Part shown: positions 8,122 through 17,290 of the stretch, piece by piece
How the letters are laid out: every line of letters begins with the position of its first letter
Position numbering within the stretch: the stretch's first letter is position 1
Source of the DNA: Xanthomonas floridensis
GTDB taxonomy: Bacteria > Pseudomonadota > Gammaproteobacteria > Xanthomonadales > Xanthomonadaceae
Direction: 5' to 3'
NCBI RefSeq assembly: GCF_001642575.1
Contig: NZ_LXNG01000012.1
Coordinates: 1 to 64,000, forward strand
DNA length: 64,000 bases
Notes under the pieces: model-generated
Database searches by the model: none
Told to the model about the DNA's origin: nothing
Seen by the model: only the letters and a program-made list of their open reading frames with translations
Translations under genes and position numbers: made by a program

Positions 8122-8369
8122 AGCGTGGAGAACTCGTCCGCAAAGGAGCCGTGCGCGTCGGTGAAGGTCTTCCATTCACTTGCAGCGCGCTGCAACTCCA
8201 TCGCCCTGGCGCTGTGGGTGTCGCGCTCCCTGGTCACGTACTCGGCCAGCAGTTCCTCCACCTTGGCCGACAGGTTGCCGGCCATCGCGCGGGCCTGGGA
8301 GGCCAGGTCAGCGTTGATGGTCAGGTTCAGCGGCTTCTTCGGTGCAGAAGCATCGTAATAGCGGTTCAT
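8118..8369 (-). CDS. ccdA: CcdA-family antitoxin
   Basis: 83 aa, ATG 8369. It starts with a short basic segment, then PLNLTINADLASQARAM, a ribbon-helix-helix DNA-binding arm, followed by an acidic, flexible C-terminal half that would wrap the CcdB toxin. Length and order (antitoxin first, four-base overlap with the toxin) are those of ccdAB modules. Complexes of the two proteins normally repress their own promoter, which would lie in the 26 bases between 8370 and the NRDE gene or inside that gene's 3' end. Confidence 0.85.
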   Translation of the reverse strand: MNRYYDASAPKKPLNLTINADLASQARAMAGNLSAKVEELLAEYVTRERDTHSARAMELQRAASEWKTFTDAHGSFADEFSTL

Positions 8370-8395
8370 GCGTTGCCTCCTAGATCATGCGCACG

Positions 8396-9184
8396 CTATG
8401 CGCATGATTGTGGATTGTCAACGTGTTCGGGGATGTCCAGCCGTGTTTCGCCCTGGAAGATGCCGTTTGGGCCGAAGCGGCGCTCGTGGATGAAGCCCCC
8501 GCCGTGATGGTCCACCGCTACGATGGTGCTGGCGCGGGTGCCGTAGCTGGGGCCGGCAATGAAGGCGGCCGAGAGCAGGCGTTCGGTGGACAGGTCCACG
8601 CCGGTATTCGGGAGGGTGTGGTCGGGCGCGGTGGCGGGGTTGCCCAGCGCGTCCCACAGCGGTTGCAGGTCGTCGCTGTCGTGAGCGCACCAGTCATGCA
8701 GGGCGCCAGTCAATGCGCGCGTCTTTGGCCACGGCATGTCCAACGGGCCGTTGGACATGCCGTGGATGCCTGGCTCCAGCTGGCGCGCCAGCGGCGGGTG
8801 GTTGCTCAGGTGCTCGCAGCGGTCTGCGTCGCACAGCAGCAGATTGAACGGCGGGAACGCGTGCCCGGCGCCTGCCAGATCGTGGGCATAGCCGGCGGCG
8901 TCCAGGCTGCCGGACAGGTAGTCCGCAATCAGATGTCCGCGCGAGCGGCCCGAGGCGGTTGCCAGCGGGTCGCGCACGTTGGTCACCACGGCAACGCGGC
9001 CGTCGCTGCCCAACCCAACCCAGCTCCCGCCCGAGCGCAGGTCGCGCCCGGCCAGCACGCTGTCGGCAGGCGCCGCCCATCGCGCCAACGGGGCGGTGGG
9101 CCGCTCATGGAATTCGTCGCGGTTGCCGGCCAGCAGCAGGCGCCAGCGCGGGTGGGTTTTCCAGGCAAGAGCGACCAGGCACAT
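8396..9184 (-). CDS. NRDE family protein (TANGO2-like)
   Basis: 262 aa. It begins MCLVALAWKTHPRWRLLLAG and contains NRDEFHERPT at about residues 21-30, the motif that names the family, then GGSWVGLGSDGRVAVVTNVR. The second residue Cys is a possible N-terminal nucleophile after Met removal, as in the Ntn-hydrolase fold predicted for TANGO2 proteins. Eukaryotic TANGO2 has been linked to haem and lipid handling; the bacterial role is not known. It is divergent from mraZ across a 323-base regulatory region. Confidence 0.85.
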   Translation of the reverse strand: MCLVALAWKTHPRWRLLLAGNRDEFHERPTAPLARWAAPADSVLAGRDLRSGGSWVGLGSDGRVAVVTNVRDPLATASGRSRGHLIADYLSGSLDAAGYAHDLAGAGHAFPPFNLLLCDADRCEHLSNHPPLARQLEPGIHGMSNGPLDMPWPKTRALTGALHDWCAHDSDDLQPLWDALGNPATAPDHTLPNTGVDLSTERLLSAAFIAGPSYGTRASTIVAVDHHGGGFIHERRFGPNGIFQGETRLDIPEHVDNPQSCA

Positions 9185-9320
9185 GCCAGCAATTGTCGCC
9201 GGTTTGCGCAGTTGCCGCGTGCAGCTGGCGCAGCGTGAAGTGAGACCGGGGTCGGGTTTACATGGCCTTCACAGCCCTGAATTTTCGTTCAATCTCAAAA
9301 TCTGAGACGAAACAGCAACT

Positions 9321-9329
9321 TGTGGATAA
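9321..9329 (-). promoter_or_regulatory. Consensus DnaA box upstream of the dcw promoter
   Basis: TGTGGATAA on the plus strand reads TTATCCACA on the minus strand, an exact match to the DnaA box TTATNCACA. It lies about 70 bases upstream of the predicted -35 of the dcw promoter. A single 9-mer can occur by chance; the location makes a link between DnaA and cell-wall gene transcription worth testing. Confidence 0.4.
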
Positions 9330-9399
9330 GCTTTGAACAAGTCTCTAAAGAGTGCTGCAACTCATTGATGTGACTAGCGATTTGCCGCCTTGAAAACTG

Positions 9400-9428
9400 T
9401 TGACAACCTTTGACGCGCTGCTAAGGTG
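9400..9428 (+). promoter_or_regulatory. Predicted promoter of the dcw operon
   Basis: TTGACA at 9400-9405 is a perfect -35 hexamer. TAAGGT at 9422-9427 is a weak -10 at 16-base spacing. The MraZ boxes begin inside the -10 region and continue through the expected start of transcription, which fits repression by MraZ. The transcript would carry a leader of about 70-75 bases before mraZ. Confidence 0.6.
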
Positions 9429-9471
9429 GGCATCGGAGGGAAAACCAGGTGTTTTGTGGTTTTTCGTGGTT
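9427..9471 (+). promoter_or_regulatory. MraZ-binding direct repeats, 10-bp period
   Basis: Five pentamers start exactly ten bases apart: TGGGC 9427, AGGGA 9437, AGGTG 9447, TGGTT 9457 and TGGTT 9467. In E. coli MraZ, a ring-forming AbrB-fold protein, binds TGGGN repeats with five-base spacers in front of its own operon. The period and location match; the sequence drifts from TGGGN toward TGGTT in the last boxes. Autoregulation of the whole division cluster is the likely role. Confidence 0.65.
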
Positions 9472-9507
9472 CAATGATCCCCCAGCGGGTATTCGAGGTT
9501 GCATTCG

Positions 9508-9954
9508 GTGTTTCAGGGCGAGACTGCCATCACGGTGGACGACAAAGGGCGCATGGCGGTACCTACCGCATACCGCGACCTTGTTGCGCGCGTGAGCGGT
9601 AACCGTCTTGTGCTCACCTACAACCCGTTCGAAGCCGGCTGTTTGTGGCTGTATGCGGAAAAGGAGTGGGAACGGGTGCGCGACGATGTGATGTCCAAGC
9701 CCAACACCCAGCGCGTGGTCCGCACGCTGCAACAGAAGCTGGTGGGTTCATCCGCCGTGCTGGAGCTGGACGCCAATGGCCGTCTGAGCATTCCGGCCAG
9801 CCACCGCAATGCGGTCGGCATCGAAAAAAAGGCCGTGCTGCTGGGCATGGGCGACAAGTTCGAACTCTGGAGCGAGCAGGCACATCGCGCACTGATCCAG
9901 CAGACATTGTCTGACGGGGATCTGGGCGATGAATTGCTCGATCTCAGGTTGTGA
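9508..9954 (+). CDS. mraZ: Transcriptional regulator MraZ
   Basis: 148 aa from GTG 9508, which follows GAGG (9495-9498) at good spacing and gives the family-typical start [23 protein letters not shown] at 9499 in the same frame is too close to the GAGG. Two SpoVT/AbrB-like halves are visible, with [14 protein letters not shown] and [14 protein letters not shown] as the repeated DNA-binding loops. MraZ represses the division and cell-wall operon it opens; the ten-base-period boxes just upstream are its probable targets. Its stop overlaps the GTG of rsmH (GTGA). Confidence 0.95.
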
Positions 9955-11027
9955 GCCGGGGTGCCCGGATGCGCGGTGAAGCGCAGCCCGGTCACCCGGT
10001 GTCGCAGCCGCCGGCGGCACATGTGCCGGTGCTGTACACGCAGGTGTTGGACGGCCTGCAGGTGACCGACAACGGAACGTATCTCGATGGCACGTTCGGG
10101 CGTGGCGGACACGCACGTGGCGTGCTGGAACACCTTGGGCCGGGAGGTCGACTGCTGGTGATGGACAAGGACCCCGAAGCGATCGCGGTGGCCGAACAGA
10201 GCTTCGGTGGCGATGCGCGCGTGTCCATCCATCGCGGCAGTTTCGCCGGCCTTGGCCAGGTGGTCGCGGCCGCAACGGTGGACGGCATCCTGCTGGACCT
10301 GGGCGTGTCTTCGCCGCAGCTGGATGTGGCCGGGCGCGGTTTCAGTTTCGGCAAGGACGGCCCGCTGGACATGCGCATGGACCCGGACAGCGGCCAGAGC
10401 GCAGCACAGTGGCTGGCGCAGGCGACCGATCGCGAGATCGCCGATGTGCTGTGGACCTATGGCGAAGAACGCCAGAGCCGGCGCATCGCGCGGGCCATCG
10501 TGGCGCGTCGCGCCGAACAGCCGCTGCTGCGCACCGCCCAACTGGCCGAGCTGATCGCCTCGGTGATGCCGCGTGGCGACAGCAAGACGCATCCGGCCAC
10601 GCGCAGCTTCCAGGCCATCCGCATCCACATCAACCGCGAGCTGGCCGATCTGGAAGCCGGGCTGGACGCCGCGCTGGACGCGCTCAAGCCGGGCGGCCGC
10701 CTGGCGGTGATCAGCTTCCACTCGCTGGAAGACCGCATCGTCAAGCAATTCATGGCCCGCTACGCCAAGGCCCCGCCGAGCAACCGCCGCCTGCCCGAAG
10801 CGCAGCCGTTCGTCCCCACGTTGCAGCTGATCAGCGGCGCGATCAAGGCCGACGACGCCGAGTTGAACGTCAACCCCCGCGCCCGCAGCGCGGTGTTGCG
10901 GGTGGCCGAGAAGCTGGGAATGGGGAATCGGGAATCGGGAATGGGTAACAGCCACAGCGCTGCTGCTCCCCGATTCCCAAATCCCGATTCCCCATTCCCG
11001 GCGTCTCCGAACGGAGACGCTGCATGA
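9951..11027 (+). CDS. rsmH: 16S rRNA (cytosine1402-N4)-methyltransferase RsmH (MraW)
   Basis: 358 aa from GTG 9951 (GTGA overlap with mraZ); ATG 9969 with GGGG ahead of it is an equally good start. [20 protein letters not shown] is the SAM-binding loop; [15 protein letters not shown] and [14 protein letters not shown] are further family motifs. It makes N4-methyl-C1402, the same rRNA base that RsmI modifies on the ribose. The conserved family end ([15 protein letters not shown]) is followed by about 36 extra residues ([11 protein letters not shown] ... [17 protein letters not shown]) encoded by a dispersed palindromic repeat. The final codons still carry the ribosome-binding site of ftsL and overlap its ATG. 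Confidence 0.95.
10916..11000. repeat. GGGAATCGGGAAT-type palindromic repeat inside rsmH
   Basis: The left arm (GGGAATGGGGAATCGGGAAT) and right arm (ATTCCC/GATTCCC units) are complementary and flank a spacer of about 30 bases. It is translated in frame as the last residues of RsmH. Related copies are at 19773, 22334, 23124, 24511 and 32664. Confidence 0.85.
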
Positions 11028-11287
11028 GCCGTCTGCTGCTCATCGTGCTGCTGGCCTGCAGCATCGCCTCGGCGATTGGTGTGGTGTACATGCGCCACAT
11101 GCATCGCAAGTTGTTCGTGCAATTGTCCAAGCTCGAGCACACGCGCGATGAATTGAATATCGAATTCGGCCGGCTGCAGCTGGAACAGGCCACCTGGGCG
11201 GAAAGCAACCGGGTCGATCAGGTCGCGCGCGCGCGCATCGGGATGAAATTCCCGGAGACCAACGACATCGTGGTCGTGCGCCCATGA
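11024..11287 (+). CDS. ftsL: Cell division protein FtsL
   Basis: 87 aa, ATG 11024 overlapping the rsmH stop (ATGA). One transmembrane segment (residues 3-21, [20 protein letters not shown]) is followed by a coiled-coil-like periplasmic part ([20 protein letters not shown]) and a short conserved end ([11 protein letters not shown]). FtsL forms the FtsQLB complex that activates FtsWI septal synthesis. Size and position directly before ftsI are diagnostic despite low sequence conservation. Confidence 0.93.
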   Translation: MSRLLLIVLLACSIASAIGVVYMRHMHRKLFVQLSKLEHTRDELNIEFGRLQLEQATWAESNRVDQVARARIGMKFPETNDIVVVRP

Positions 11288-11342
11288 CACACCTGCACGA
11301 CAGCCGTGTTGCATGGCGCAGTGACGCACAGGGAGGTGCGCC

Positions 11343-13205
11343 ATGAAGGCCGGCCGCAACCGTCCCCGCAGCAACTTCAACCTGCGCGGCCGCCTGACCC
11401 TGGTCGGCGTGGCGCTGGGCCTGTGCTCGGTCACCCTGATCGGCCGCGCGGCGTACGTGCAGTTGATCAATCGTGACTTTTACCAGCGTCAGGGCGAAGC
11501 GCGTTACCTGCGTGAGCTGCCCATCGCCACCTCGCGCGGCATGATCACCGACCGTAACGGCGAGCCGCTGGCGGTGTCCACGCCGGTGGAATCGATTTGG
11601 GTCAATCCGCAGGAACTGCTGCGCAACCCCGACCGCATCCCCGAGCTCGCCACCGCGCTCGGCCAGCCGCTGGACGAGTTGAATGCCAAGCTGGCGCAGA
11701 AGGCCAGCAAGGAATTCATGTACCTGCAGCGCCGGATCAATCCGGACAAGGCGCATGCGATCGTGGACCTGAAGATTCCCGGCGTGTTCTCGCAGCGCGA
11801 GTTCCGCCGCTTCTATCCGCAGGGCGAAGCGATGGCCCACGTGCTGGGCTTCACCAATATCGACGACCGCGGCCAGGAAGGCCTGGAGCTGGCGTTCGAC
11901 GAATGGCTGCGCGGCAAGCCGGGCTCCAAGAAGGTGGTGCGCGATGCGCGCGGCGCCATCGTGGAGAGCGTGGACCTGGTGCGTCCGGCGCAGCCGGGCA
12001 AGGACCTGACGCTGAGCATCGACCGCCGCATCCAGTTCCTGGCCTACAAGGAACTGCGCAACGCGCTGGTCGAGAACAACGCTGCCGGCGGCTCGATGGT
12101 GGTGATGGACGTGGCTACCGGCGAAGTGCTGGCGATGGTCAACCTGCCGACTTACAACCCCAATTCGGTCACCGGCATCAACCCGTCGGCGCGCCGCAAC
12201 CGCGCGGTCACCGATTTGGTCGAGCCGGGGTCGACGATGAAGCCGCTGACCGTGGCCACCGCGTTGACCGCCGGCGTAGTGACCAAGGACACCGTCATCG
12301 ACACCAACCCCGGCTACATGTCGGTGGGGCGCTTCACCATTCGCGATGTGCCGCGCAACAACGGCGTGCTCAACGTCACCGGGGTGATCACCCGCAGCTC
12401 CAACATCGGAGCGGCCAAGATCGCCGCCAAGGTGCCGGACCAGACCTTCTATCAGTCGATCCGCAACTTCGGTTACGGCAGTGCGCCGCACAGCGGATTT
12501 CCGGGCGAATCCTCCGGCGTGGTACTGCAGCCGCAGCGGTGGAGCGGCCCGTCCAAGACCACCATGTCCTACGGCTACGGCCTGTCGGTGACGCCGCTGC
12601 AGATTGCGCAGGCCTATGCCACGTTGGGCAATGGCGGCAAGCTGACACCGCCGACCTTCGTGCGTGGCCAACATAACGAGTCGCGCCAGGTGGTCACGCC
12701 GGAAGTGGCGCGCGAAGTCATCGACATGATGGAAACCGTGGTCACCCAGGGCGGTGCCAAGGGCGCGGCGATCCTGGGCTATCACGTGGCCGGCAAGACC
12801 GGCACCGCCCGCAAGAACGGCGCCAACGGCTACGAGCGCGGGCATTACAACGCGCTGTTCGCCGGCCTGGTGCCGGCGACGCGGCCGCGCTTTGCCACCG
12901 TCATCGTCATCAACGATCCGCAGGGCAAGGTGTATTACGGCGGCCTGGTATCGGCGCCGGTCTTCCACAAGGTGATGGAAGGCGCGCTGCGCCTGATGGA
13001 CGTGCCGCCGGACGACATCCAGTCGTGGCTGGCTGCCCAGGCGGCCGGCAAGACCGGTCAGCCGGTGGTCAAGCCGCAGCCGGCCGATCTGGATCCGGCC
13101 TTGGTGCCGGACCCGGTGGATGAAGTGTCGGCCGGCATTCCGACCGCCATCGCACCGCCGCCTGCGCCCGCGCAGCCGGCACCGTTGCAGGAGACCCGCC
13201 AGTGA
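11343..13205 (+). CDS. ftsI: Septal transpeptidase FtsI (PBP3)
   Basis: 620 aa, with GGGAGGTG as strong ribosome-binding site just before ATG 11343. A single N-terminal membrane anchor (about residues 18-38) precedes the class B PBP dimerisation domain and a transpeptidase domain. The active-site motifs are all present: STMK (Ser297), SSN (from Ser352) and KTG (Lys485). It crosslinks peptidoglycan at the septum with FtsW. The C-terminus is a proline/alanine-rich tail ([10 protein letters not shown]) longer than in E. coli. Its stop overlaps the murE GTG. Confidence 0.97.
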   Translation: MKAGRNRPRSNFNLRGRLTLVGVALGLCSVTLIGRAAYVQLINRDFYQRQGEARYLRELPIATSRGMITDRNGEPLAVSTPVESIWVNPQELLRNPDRIPELATALGQPLDELNAKLAQKASKEFMYLQRRINPDKAHAIVDLKIPGVFSQREFRRFYPQGEAMAHVLGFTNIDDRGQEGLELAFDEWLRGKPGSKKVVRDARGAIVESVDLVRPAQPGKDLTLSIDRRIQFLAYKELRNALVENNAAGGSMVVMDVATGEVLAMVNLPTYNPNSVTGINPSARRNRAVTDLVEPGSTMKPLTVATALTAGVVTKDTVIDTNPGYMSVGRFTIRDVPRNNGVLNVTGVITRSSNIGAAKIAAKVPDQTFYQSIRNFGYGSAPHSGFPGESSGVVLQPQRWSGPSKTTMSYGYGLSVTPLQIAQAYATLGNGGKLTPPTFVRGQHNESRQVVTPEVAREVIDMMETVVTQGGAKGAAILGYHVAGKTGTARKNGANGYERGHYNALFAGLVPATRPRFATVIVINDPQGKVYYGGLVSAPVFHKVMEGALRLMDVPPDDIQSWLAAQAAGKTGQPVVKPQPADLDPALVPDPVDEVSAGIPTAIAPPPAPAQPAPLQETRQ

Positions 13206-14689
13206 GCCGCAGCATGCCGCTGTCGCAGCTATTGCCGGACCTGACGCTTGCGCGCGATGTGCAGGTCTCCGGCCTGGTGATGGACAGCCGTGCGGTGCGC
13301 CCGGGCGATGCCTTCGTGGCAATCGCCGGGTTCGGCGCGCATGGGCTTGGCTTTGTCGAGCAGGCGCGCGCCAAGGGTGCGGTGGCGGTGTTGTTCGAAC
13401 CACCGGCACCGGCCGACCTGCCGGCACCTGCCGACGCGGTCGCGGTGCCCGGCCTGCGTGCACGGCTGGGTGCCATGGCCGATCAGTTCCATGGCCACCC
13501 GTCGCGCGCACTGCGCATGGTTGGCGTCACCGGGACCAACGGCAAGACCTCCACCGTGCAACTGCTGGCGCAGGCGCTGACCCTGCTCGGCACACCGACC
13601 GGTACGCTGGGCACGCTGGGCGTGGGCCTGTACGGCGCCGCTGTGCCGACCGGGTTCACCACACCGCTGGTGCTGCCCATGCACGCGTTGCTGGCACAGC
13701 TGCGCGAGGAAGGCGCGCAGGCGGTGGCGATGGAAGTCAGCTCGCACGCACTCGATCAGGGCCGCGTGGATGCAGTGCATTTCGACGTGGCGGTGTTCAC
13801 CAACCTCACCCGCGACCATCTCGATTACCACGGCGACATGGAGCAGTACGGCGCGGCCAAGGCCAAGCTGTTCTCACGCGCCGGGTTGAAGGCGGCCGTG
13901 GTGAATCTGGACGATGCGTTCGGCCGCAGCCTGTTCGCCTCGCTCGATCCGGCACTGCGCGCGGTCGGCGTAAGTTCGCGTGGGCAGACCCAGGCAGGCG
14001 TACGCGCGCAGGCCCTGCAGCTGGACCACAACGGCATTGGTTTCGCGCTGCATCTCGCTGGCGCAGTGCACCCGGTGCACTCGCCGCTGTTGGGCCGCTT
14101 CAATGTGGACAATCTGCTGGCGGTAGCCGGCACGCTGCATGCGCTGGATTACGCCCCGGCGCAGATCGCGCAGGTGCTGGGCCAGCTGCAGCCGATCCAC
14201 GGCCGCATGAATCGCCTCGGCGGCGCGCACGGCGCACCGCTGGTGGTGGTCGACTATGCGCATACGCCCGATGCGCTGGAACAGGCGCTGACCAGCCTGC
14301 GCTCGCATGCGCAGGATCGCCTGATCTGCGTGTTCGGCTGCGGCGGCGAGCGCGATACCGGCAAGCGCCCGCAGATGGCGGCCATTGCCGAACTCAATGC
14401 CGACGTGGCGATCGTCACCGACGACAACCCGCGCGGCGAAGACGGCGATGCGATCGTTGCCGACATCCTGCGCGGCTTTGCGCGCCCGGATGCGGCCATC
14501 GTGCAGCGCGACCGCGCCGCGGCGATCCTCCAGGCCATCGGCATGGCGGGTGCTTCGGACATCGTGCTGATTGCCGGCAAGGGCCACGAGCCCTACCAGG
14601 AAGTGGCAGGCGTGCGGCATGCCTTCGACGACGCGGCAGTGGCGGCGCAGGCCTTGCTGCCGCGCACCGTGCTGGGAGTGCGCGCATGA
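13202..14689 (+). CDS. murE: UDP-MurNAc-tripeptide synthetase MurE
   Basis: 495 aa, GTG 13202 overlapping the ftsI stop (GTGA). The ATP-binding loop [12 protein letters not shown] lies near residue 105; the N-terminal domain has [13 protein letters not shown] for UDP-MurNAc. The motif DNPR (in [11 protein letters not shown]) is the signature for meso-diaminopimelate as third amino acid, the Gram-negative form. It acts in the cytoplasm, adding mDAP to UDP-MurNAc-dipeptide. Stop and murF ATG overlap (ATGA). Confidence 0.97.
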   Translation: MSRSMPLSQLLPDLTLARDVQVSGLVMDSRAVRPGDAFVAIAGFGAHGLGFVEQARAKGAVAVLFEPPAPADLPAPADAVAVPGLRARLGAMADQFHGHPSRALRMVGVTGTNGKTSTVQLLAQALTLLGTPTGTLGTLGVGLYGAAVPTGFTTPLVLPMHALLAQLREEGAQAVAMEVSSHALDQGRVDAVHFDVAVFTNLTRDHLDYHGDMEQYGAAKAKLFSRAGLKAAVVNLDDAFGRSLFASLDPALRAVGVSSRGQTQAGVRAQALQLDHNGIGFALHLAGAVHPVHSPLLGRFNVDNLLAVAGTLHALDYAPAQIAQVLGQLQPIHGRMNRLGGAHGAPLVVVDYAHTPDALEQALTSLRSHAQDRLICVFGCGGERDTGKRPQMAAIAELNADVAIVTDDNPRGEDGDAIVADILRGFARPDAAIVQRDRAAAILQAIGMAGASDIVLIAGKGHEPYQEVAGVRHAFDDAAVAAQALLPRTVLGVRA

Positions 14690-16215
14690 AGCTCACTCCG
14701 CTGTCGCTGATCGCGCATTTCGCCGGCGGCGAACTGCATGGCGACGACGCCATGATCGATGCGGTCGGCAACGATACCCGCACGCTCGGCAGCGGCAGCC
14801 TGTACGTGGCGCTGCGTGGCGAGCGTTTCGACGGGCACGACTTTGCGGCCGACGCGGTAGCGCGTGGTGCCAGCGGTGTGCTGGTCGAGCGCCTGCTGCC
14901 GACGCTGGGCGTGCCGCAGGTCCTGGTGGCCAACACCGAACTGGCCCTGGCGCGCATCGCTGCCGGCCTGCAGCGCGACCGTGCCACCCGCGTGATCGCA
15001 CTGACCGGCTCCAACGGCAAGACCAGCGTCAAGGCGCTGCTGCTGACCATCCTGACCGAAGCCGGGCGTGTCGACGGCACCACCGTCTATGCCACGCCGG
15101 GCAATCGCAACAACGAGATCGGCCTGCCGCTGGCGGTGATTGCCGCGCCGGACGATGCGGATATCGCGGTCTACGAAATGGGGGCCGGCAAGCCCGGCGA
15201 TATTGCCTATCTCACCGAGATCGCGCGGCCGCACGTGGCCCTGGTCAATAACATCGCACCGGCCCATCTGGAGCGCCTGGGCAGCCTGCTCGGCGTTGCA
15301 CGGACCAAGGGCGCCATCTACACCGCGCTGCCGGCCGATGGCGTGGCGGTGATCAATGCCGACGACGCCTTCGGTGCCTGGTTCGAGCAGCACGTGCTGG
15401 CGCAGCCGGTACAGGGCCGTCGCGTGCTTCGGTACGGCCTGCAGGCCAGCGCCGAGATCACCGCGCGTGGGCTGCGACTGCATCCCGAGGGCGCACAGTT
15501 CACGCTGGTGACGCCGCAGGGCGAGGCGCAGATTGCGCTGCCGCTGCCGGGTCGCCACAACGTGCTCAATGCACTGGCTGCCACCGGCCTGGCGCTGGGT
15601 GCGGGCATCGCATTGCCGGTGATTGCCGCCGGCCTGGCGCAGGCGCGCCCGGTGGCTGGCCGGCAGATCGCCCACCGTCTGCCAGGCGGGGCGGTCCTGA
15701 TCGACGACAGCTACAACGCCAACCCCGGTTCGCTGGATGCCGCCATCGACGCGCTGGCCGCCGCGCCGGGCGAGGGGTGGCTGGTCCTGGGTGACATGCG
15801 CGAACTCGGTCCGGAAGGCGCCGCATTGCATGCCGCTGCCGGCCGGCGCGCCCGCGCGGCCAGGCTGCAGCGCCTGTACGCGCTGGGCGACCTCAGTGCC
15901 GCGGCTGCGCAGGCGTTCGGCGCCGGTGGGCAGGTGTTCGCCACCCACGCGGAGTTGATCGAGGCGTTGCAGGCGGATCTTGCCGAAGCCGGCGGGACCA
16001 CCGGCCGGGGGCCGGGGGCCGGGGAAAAGCAACAGCAAGCACCAGAAAATACGCAGGGAACTGTTTTGAGTCACGATCAGCAAGCGCAGTCTACGGATGC
16101 CCTCCCGGGTCCCGGGTTCATCACGATCCTGGTGAAGGGGTCGCGCGGCAGCGCCATGGACCGCATCGTCACCGCGTTGCTCGCACCTGCGGAGGATGCC
16201 TCCCATGCTGCTTGA
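14686..16215 (+). CDS. murF: UDP-MurNAc-pentapeptide synthetase MurF, with in-frame repeat insertion
   Basis: 509 aa from ATG 14686. [15 protein letters not shown] is the ATP loop; [27 protein letters not shown] and LGDMRELG are MurF motifs. It adds D-Ala-D-Ala to complete the pentapeptide precursor. The protein is longer than usual: between DLAEAGG and the conserved C-terminal [15 protein letters not shown] lie about 40 low-complexity residues (439-478) encoded by a GC-rich repeat (16001-16118). The reading frame is kept, so the enzyme is probably active with an extra surface loop in domain 3. Its end overlaps mraY by 11 bases. Confidence 0.96.
   Translation: MKLTPLSLIAHFAGGELHGDDAMIDAVGNDTRTLGSGSLYVALRGERFDGHDFAADAVARGASGVLVERLLPTLGVPQVLVANTELALARIAAGLQRDRATRVIALTGSNGKTSVKALLLTILTEAGRVDGTTVYATPGNRNNEIGLPLAVIAAPDDADIAVYEMGAGKPGDIAYLTEIARPHVALVNNIAPAHLERLGSLLGVARTKGAIYTALPADGVAVINADDAFGAWFEQHVLAQPVQGRRVLRYGLQASAEITARGLRLHPEGAQFTLVTPQGEAQIALPLPGRHNVLNALAATGLALGAGIALPVIAAGLAQARPVAGRQIAHRLPGGAVLIDDSYNANPGSLDAAIDALAAAPGEGWLVLGDMRELGPEGAALHAAAGRRARAARLQRLYALGDLSAAAAQAFGAGGQVFATHAELIEALQADLAEAGGTTGRGPGAGEKQQQAPENTQGTVLSHDQQAQSTDALPGPGFITILVKGSRGSAMDRIVTALLAPAEDASHAA
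16001..16118. repeat. GC-rich repeat inserted in frame in murF
   Basis: The segment starts with three GGGGGCC-type units and ends with CCCGGGTCCCGGG, with a much less GC-rich middle (GAAAAGCAACAGCAAGC, AAAATACGCAGGG). Arms of G-rich and C-rich units around an unrelated spacer parallel the GGGAATCGGGAAT repeats elsewhere in the cluster. It is translated as [20 protein letters not shown] and onward. Boundaries are estimated from where MurF conservation stops and resumes. Confidence 0.6.
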
Positions 16216-17290
16216 GTTGGCGCGCTGGCTGCAGCAACTGGAGAGCCTGTTCGGGCTGTTCAACTATCTGACCTTCCGCGGCATCCTGGCTGCGCTGACC
16301 GCGCTGTTCCTGTCGTTGTGGATGGGCCCTGCGGTGATCCGCAAGCTGGCCCAGTTCAAGGGTGGCCAGCCAATCCGGCAGGACGGCCCGCAGACGCATT
16401 TCTCCAAGGCCGGCACGCCGACCATGGGCGGCTCGCTGATCCTGCTGACTGTCACCCTGTCGGTGCTGCTGTGGGGCGACCTGCGCAACCGTTATGTGTG
16501 GCTGGTGCTGGCGGTGATGATCTGCTTTGGCGCGATCGGCTGGTACGACGACTGGATCAAGATCGTGCGGCGCGATCCCAACGGCCTGAAGTCGCGCTGG
16601 AAGTACCTGCTGCAGTCGATCTTCGGTCTGGCCGCTGGCTTGTTCCTGTACTACACCGCCGACGTGCCGGCGGCGATCACGTTCTACATTCCGATGTTCA
16701 AGTCGATCGCGCTGCCGCTGGCGGGCGTGAGCTTCGTGGTGATTGCCTATTTCTGGATCGTCGGCTTCTCCAACGCGGTGAACCTCACCGATGGCCTGGA
16801 TGGCCTGGCGATCATGCCCACCGTGCTGGTGGCGTGCGCACTGGGTGTGTTCGCGTATGCCTCGGGCAACGTGGTGTTTGCCGAATACCTGAAAATCCCG
16901 CTGATTCCGGGCGCTGGCGAGCTGATCATCATCTGCTCGGCGATCGCCGGGGCAGGGCTGGGCTTTTTGTGGTTCAACACCTACCCGGCGATGGTGTTCA
17001 TGGGCGACATCGGCGCGCTGTCGTTGGGCGCGGTGCTGGGTACCATCGCGGTGATCGTGCGCCAGGAAATGGTGCTGGTGATCATGGGCGGCGTGTTCGT
17101 GATTGAAACGCTGTCGGTGATGATCCAGGTCGCCAGCTTCAAGCTGACCGGCAAGCGCGTGTTCCGCATGGCGCCGATCCATCACCACTTCGAACTCAAG
17201 GGTTGGCCGGAGCCGCGCGTGATCGTGCGCTTCTGGATCATTTCGGTGGTGCTGGTGCTGATCGGCCTTGCCACGTTGAAGGTGCGCTGA
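16205..17290 (+). CDS. mraY: Phospho-MurNAc-pentapeptide transferase MraY
   Basis: 361 aa. ATG 16205 is preferred over the in-frame ATG 16196 because GGAGGA (16191-16196) sits 8 bases before it. About ten transmembrane segments; GWYDDWIKI and [13 protein letters not shown] carry the catalytic and magnesium-binding aspartates, and [12 protein letters not shown] is the conserved loop near the end. It makes lipid I from UDP-MurNAc-pentapeptide and undecaprenyl phosphate in the inner membrane. Its stop overlaps the ftsW ATG by one base (TGATG); murD, which normally follows, is not here. Confidence 0.97.
   Translation: MLLELARWLQQLESLFGLFNYLTFRGILAALTALFLSLWMGPAVIRKLAQFKGGQPIRQDGPQTHFSKAGTPTMGGSLILLTVTLSVLLWGDLRNRYVWLVLAVMICFGAIGWYDDWIKIVRRDPNGLKSRWKYLLQSIFGLAAGLFLYYTADVPAAITFYIPMFKSIALPLAGVSFVVIAYFWIVGFSNAVNLTDGLDGLAIMPTVLVACALGVFAYASGNVVFAEYLKIPLIPGAGELIIICSAIAGAGLGFLWFNTYPAMVFMGDIGALSLGAVLGTIAVIVRQEMVLVIMGGVFVIETLSVMIQVASFKLTGKRVFRMAPIHHHFELKGWPEPRVIVRFWIISVVLVLIGLATLKVR

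Noticed and set aside
13120..16215. A 1031-codon frame running through murE and murF
   Set aside because: Only its second half is MurF. The first half is a frame-shifted reading of murE, which is intact in its own frame and overlaps murF by ATGA.
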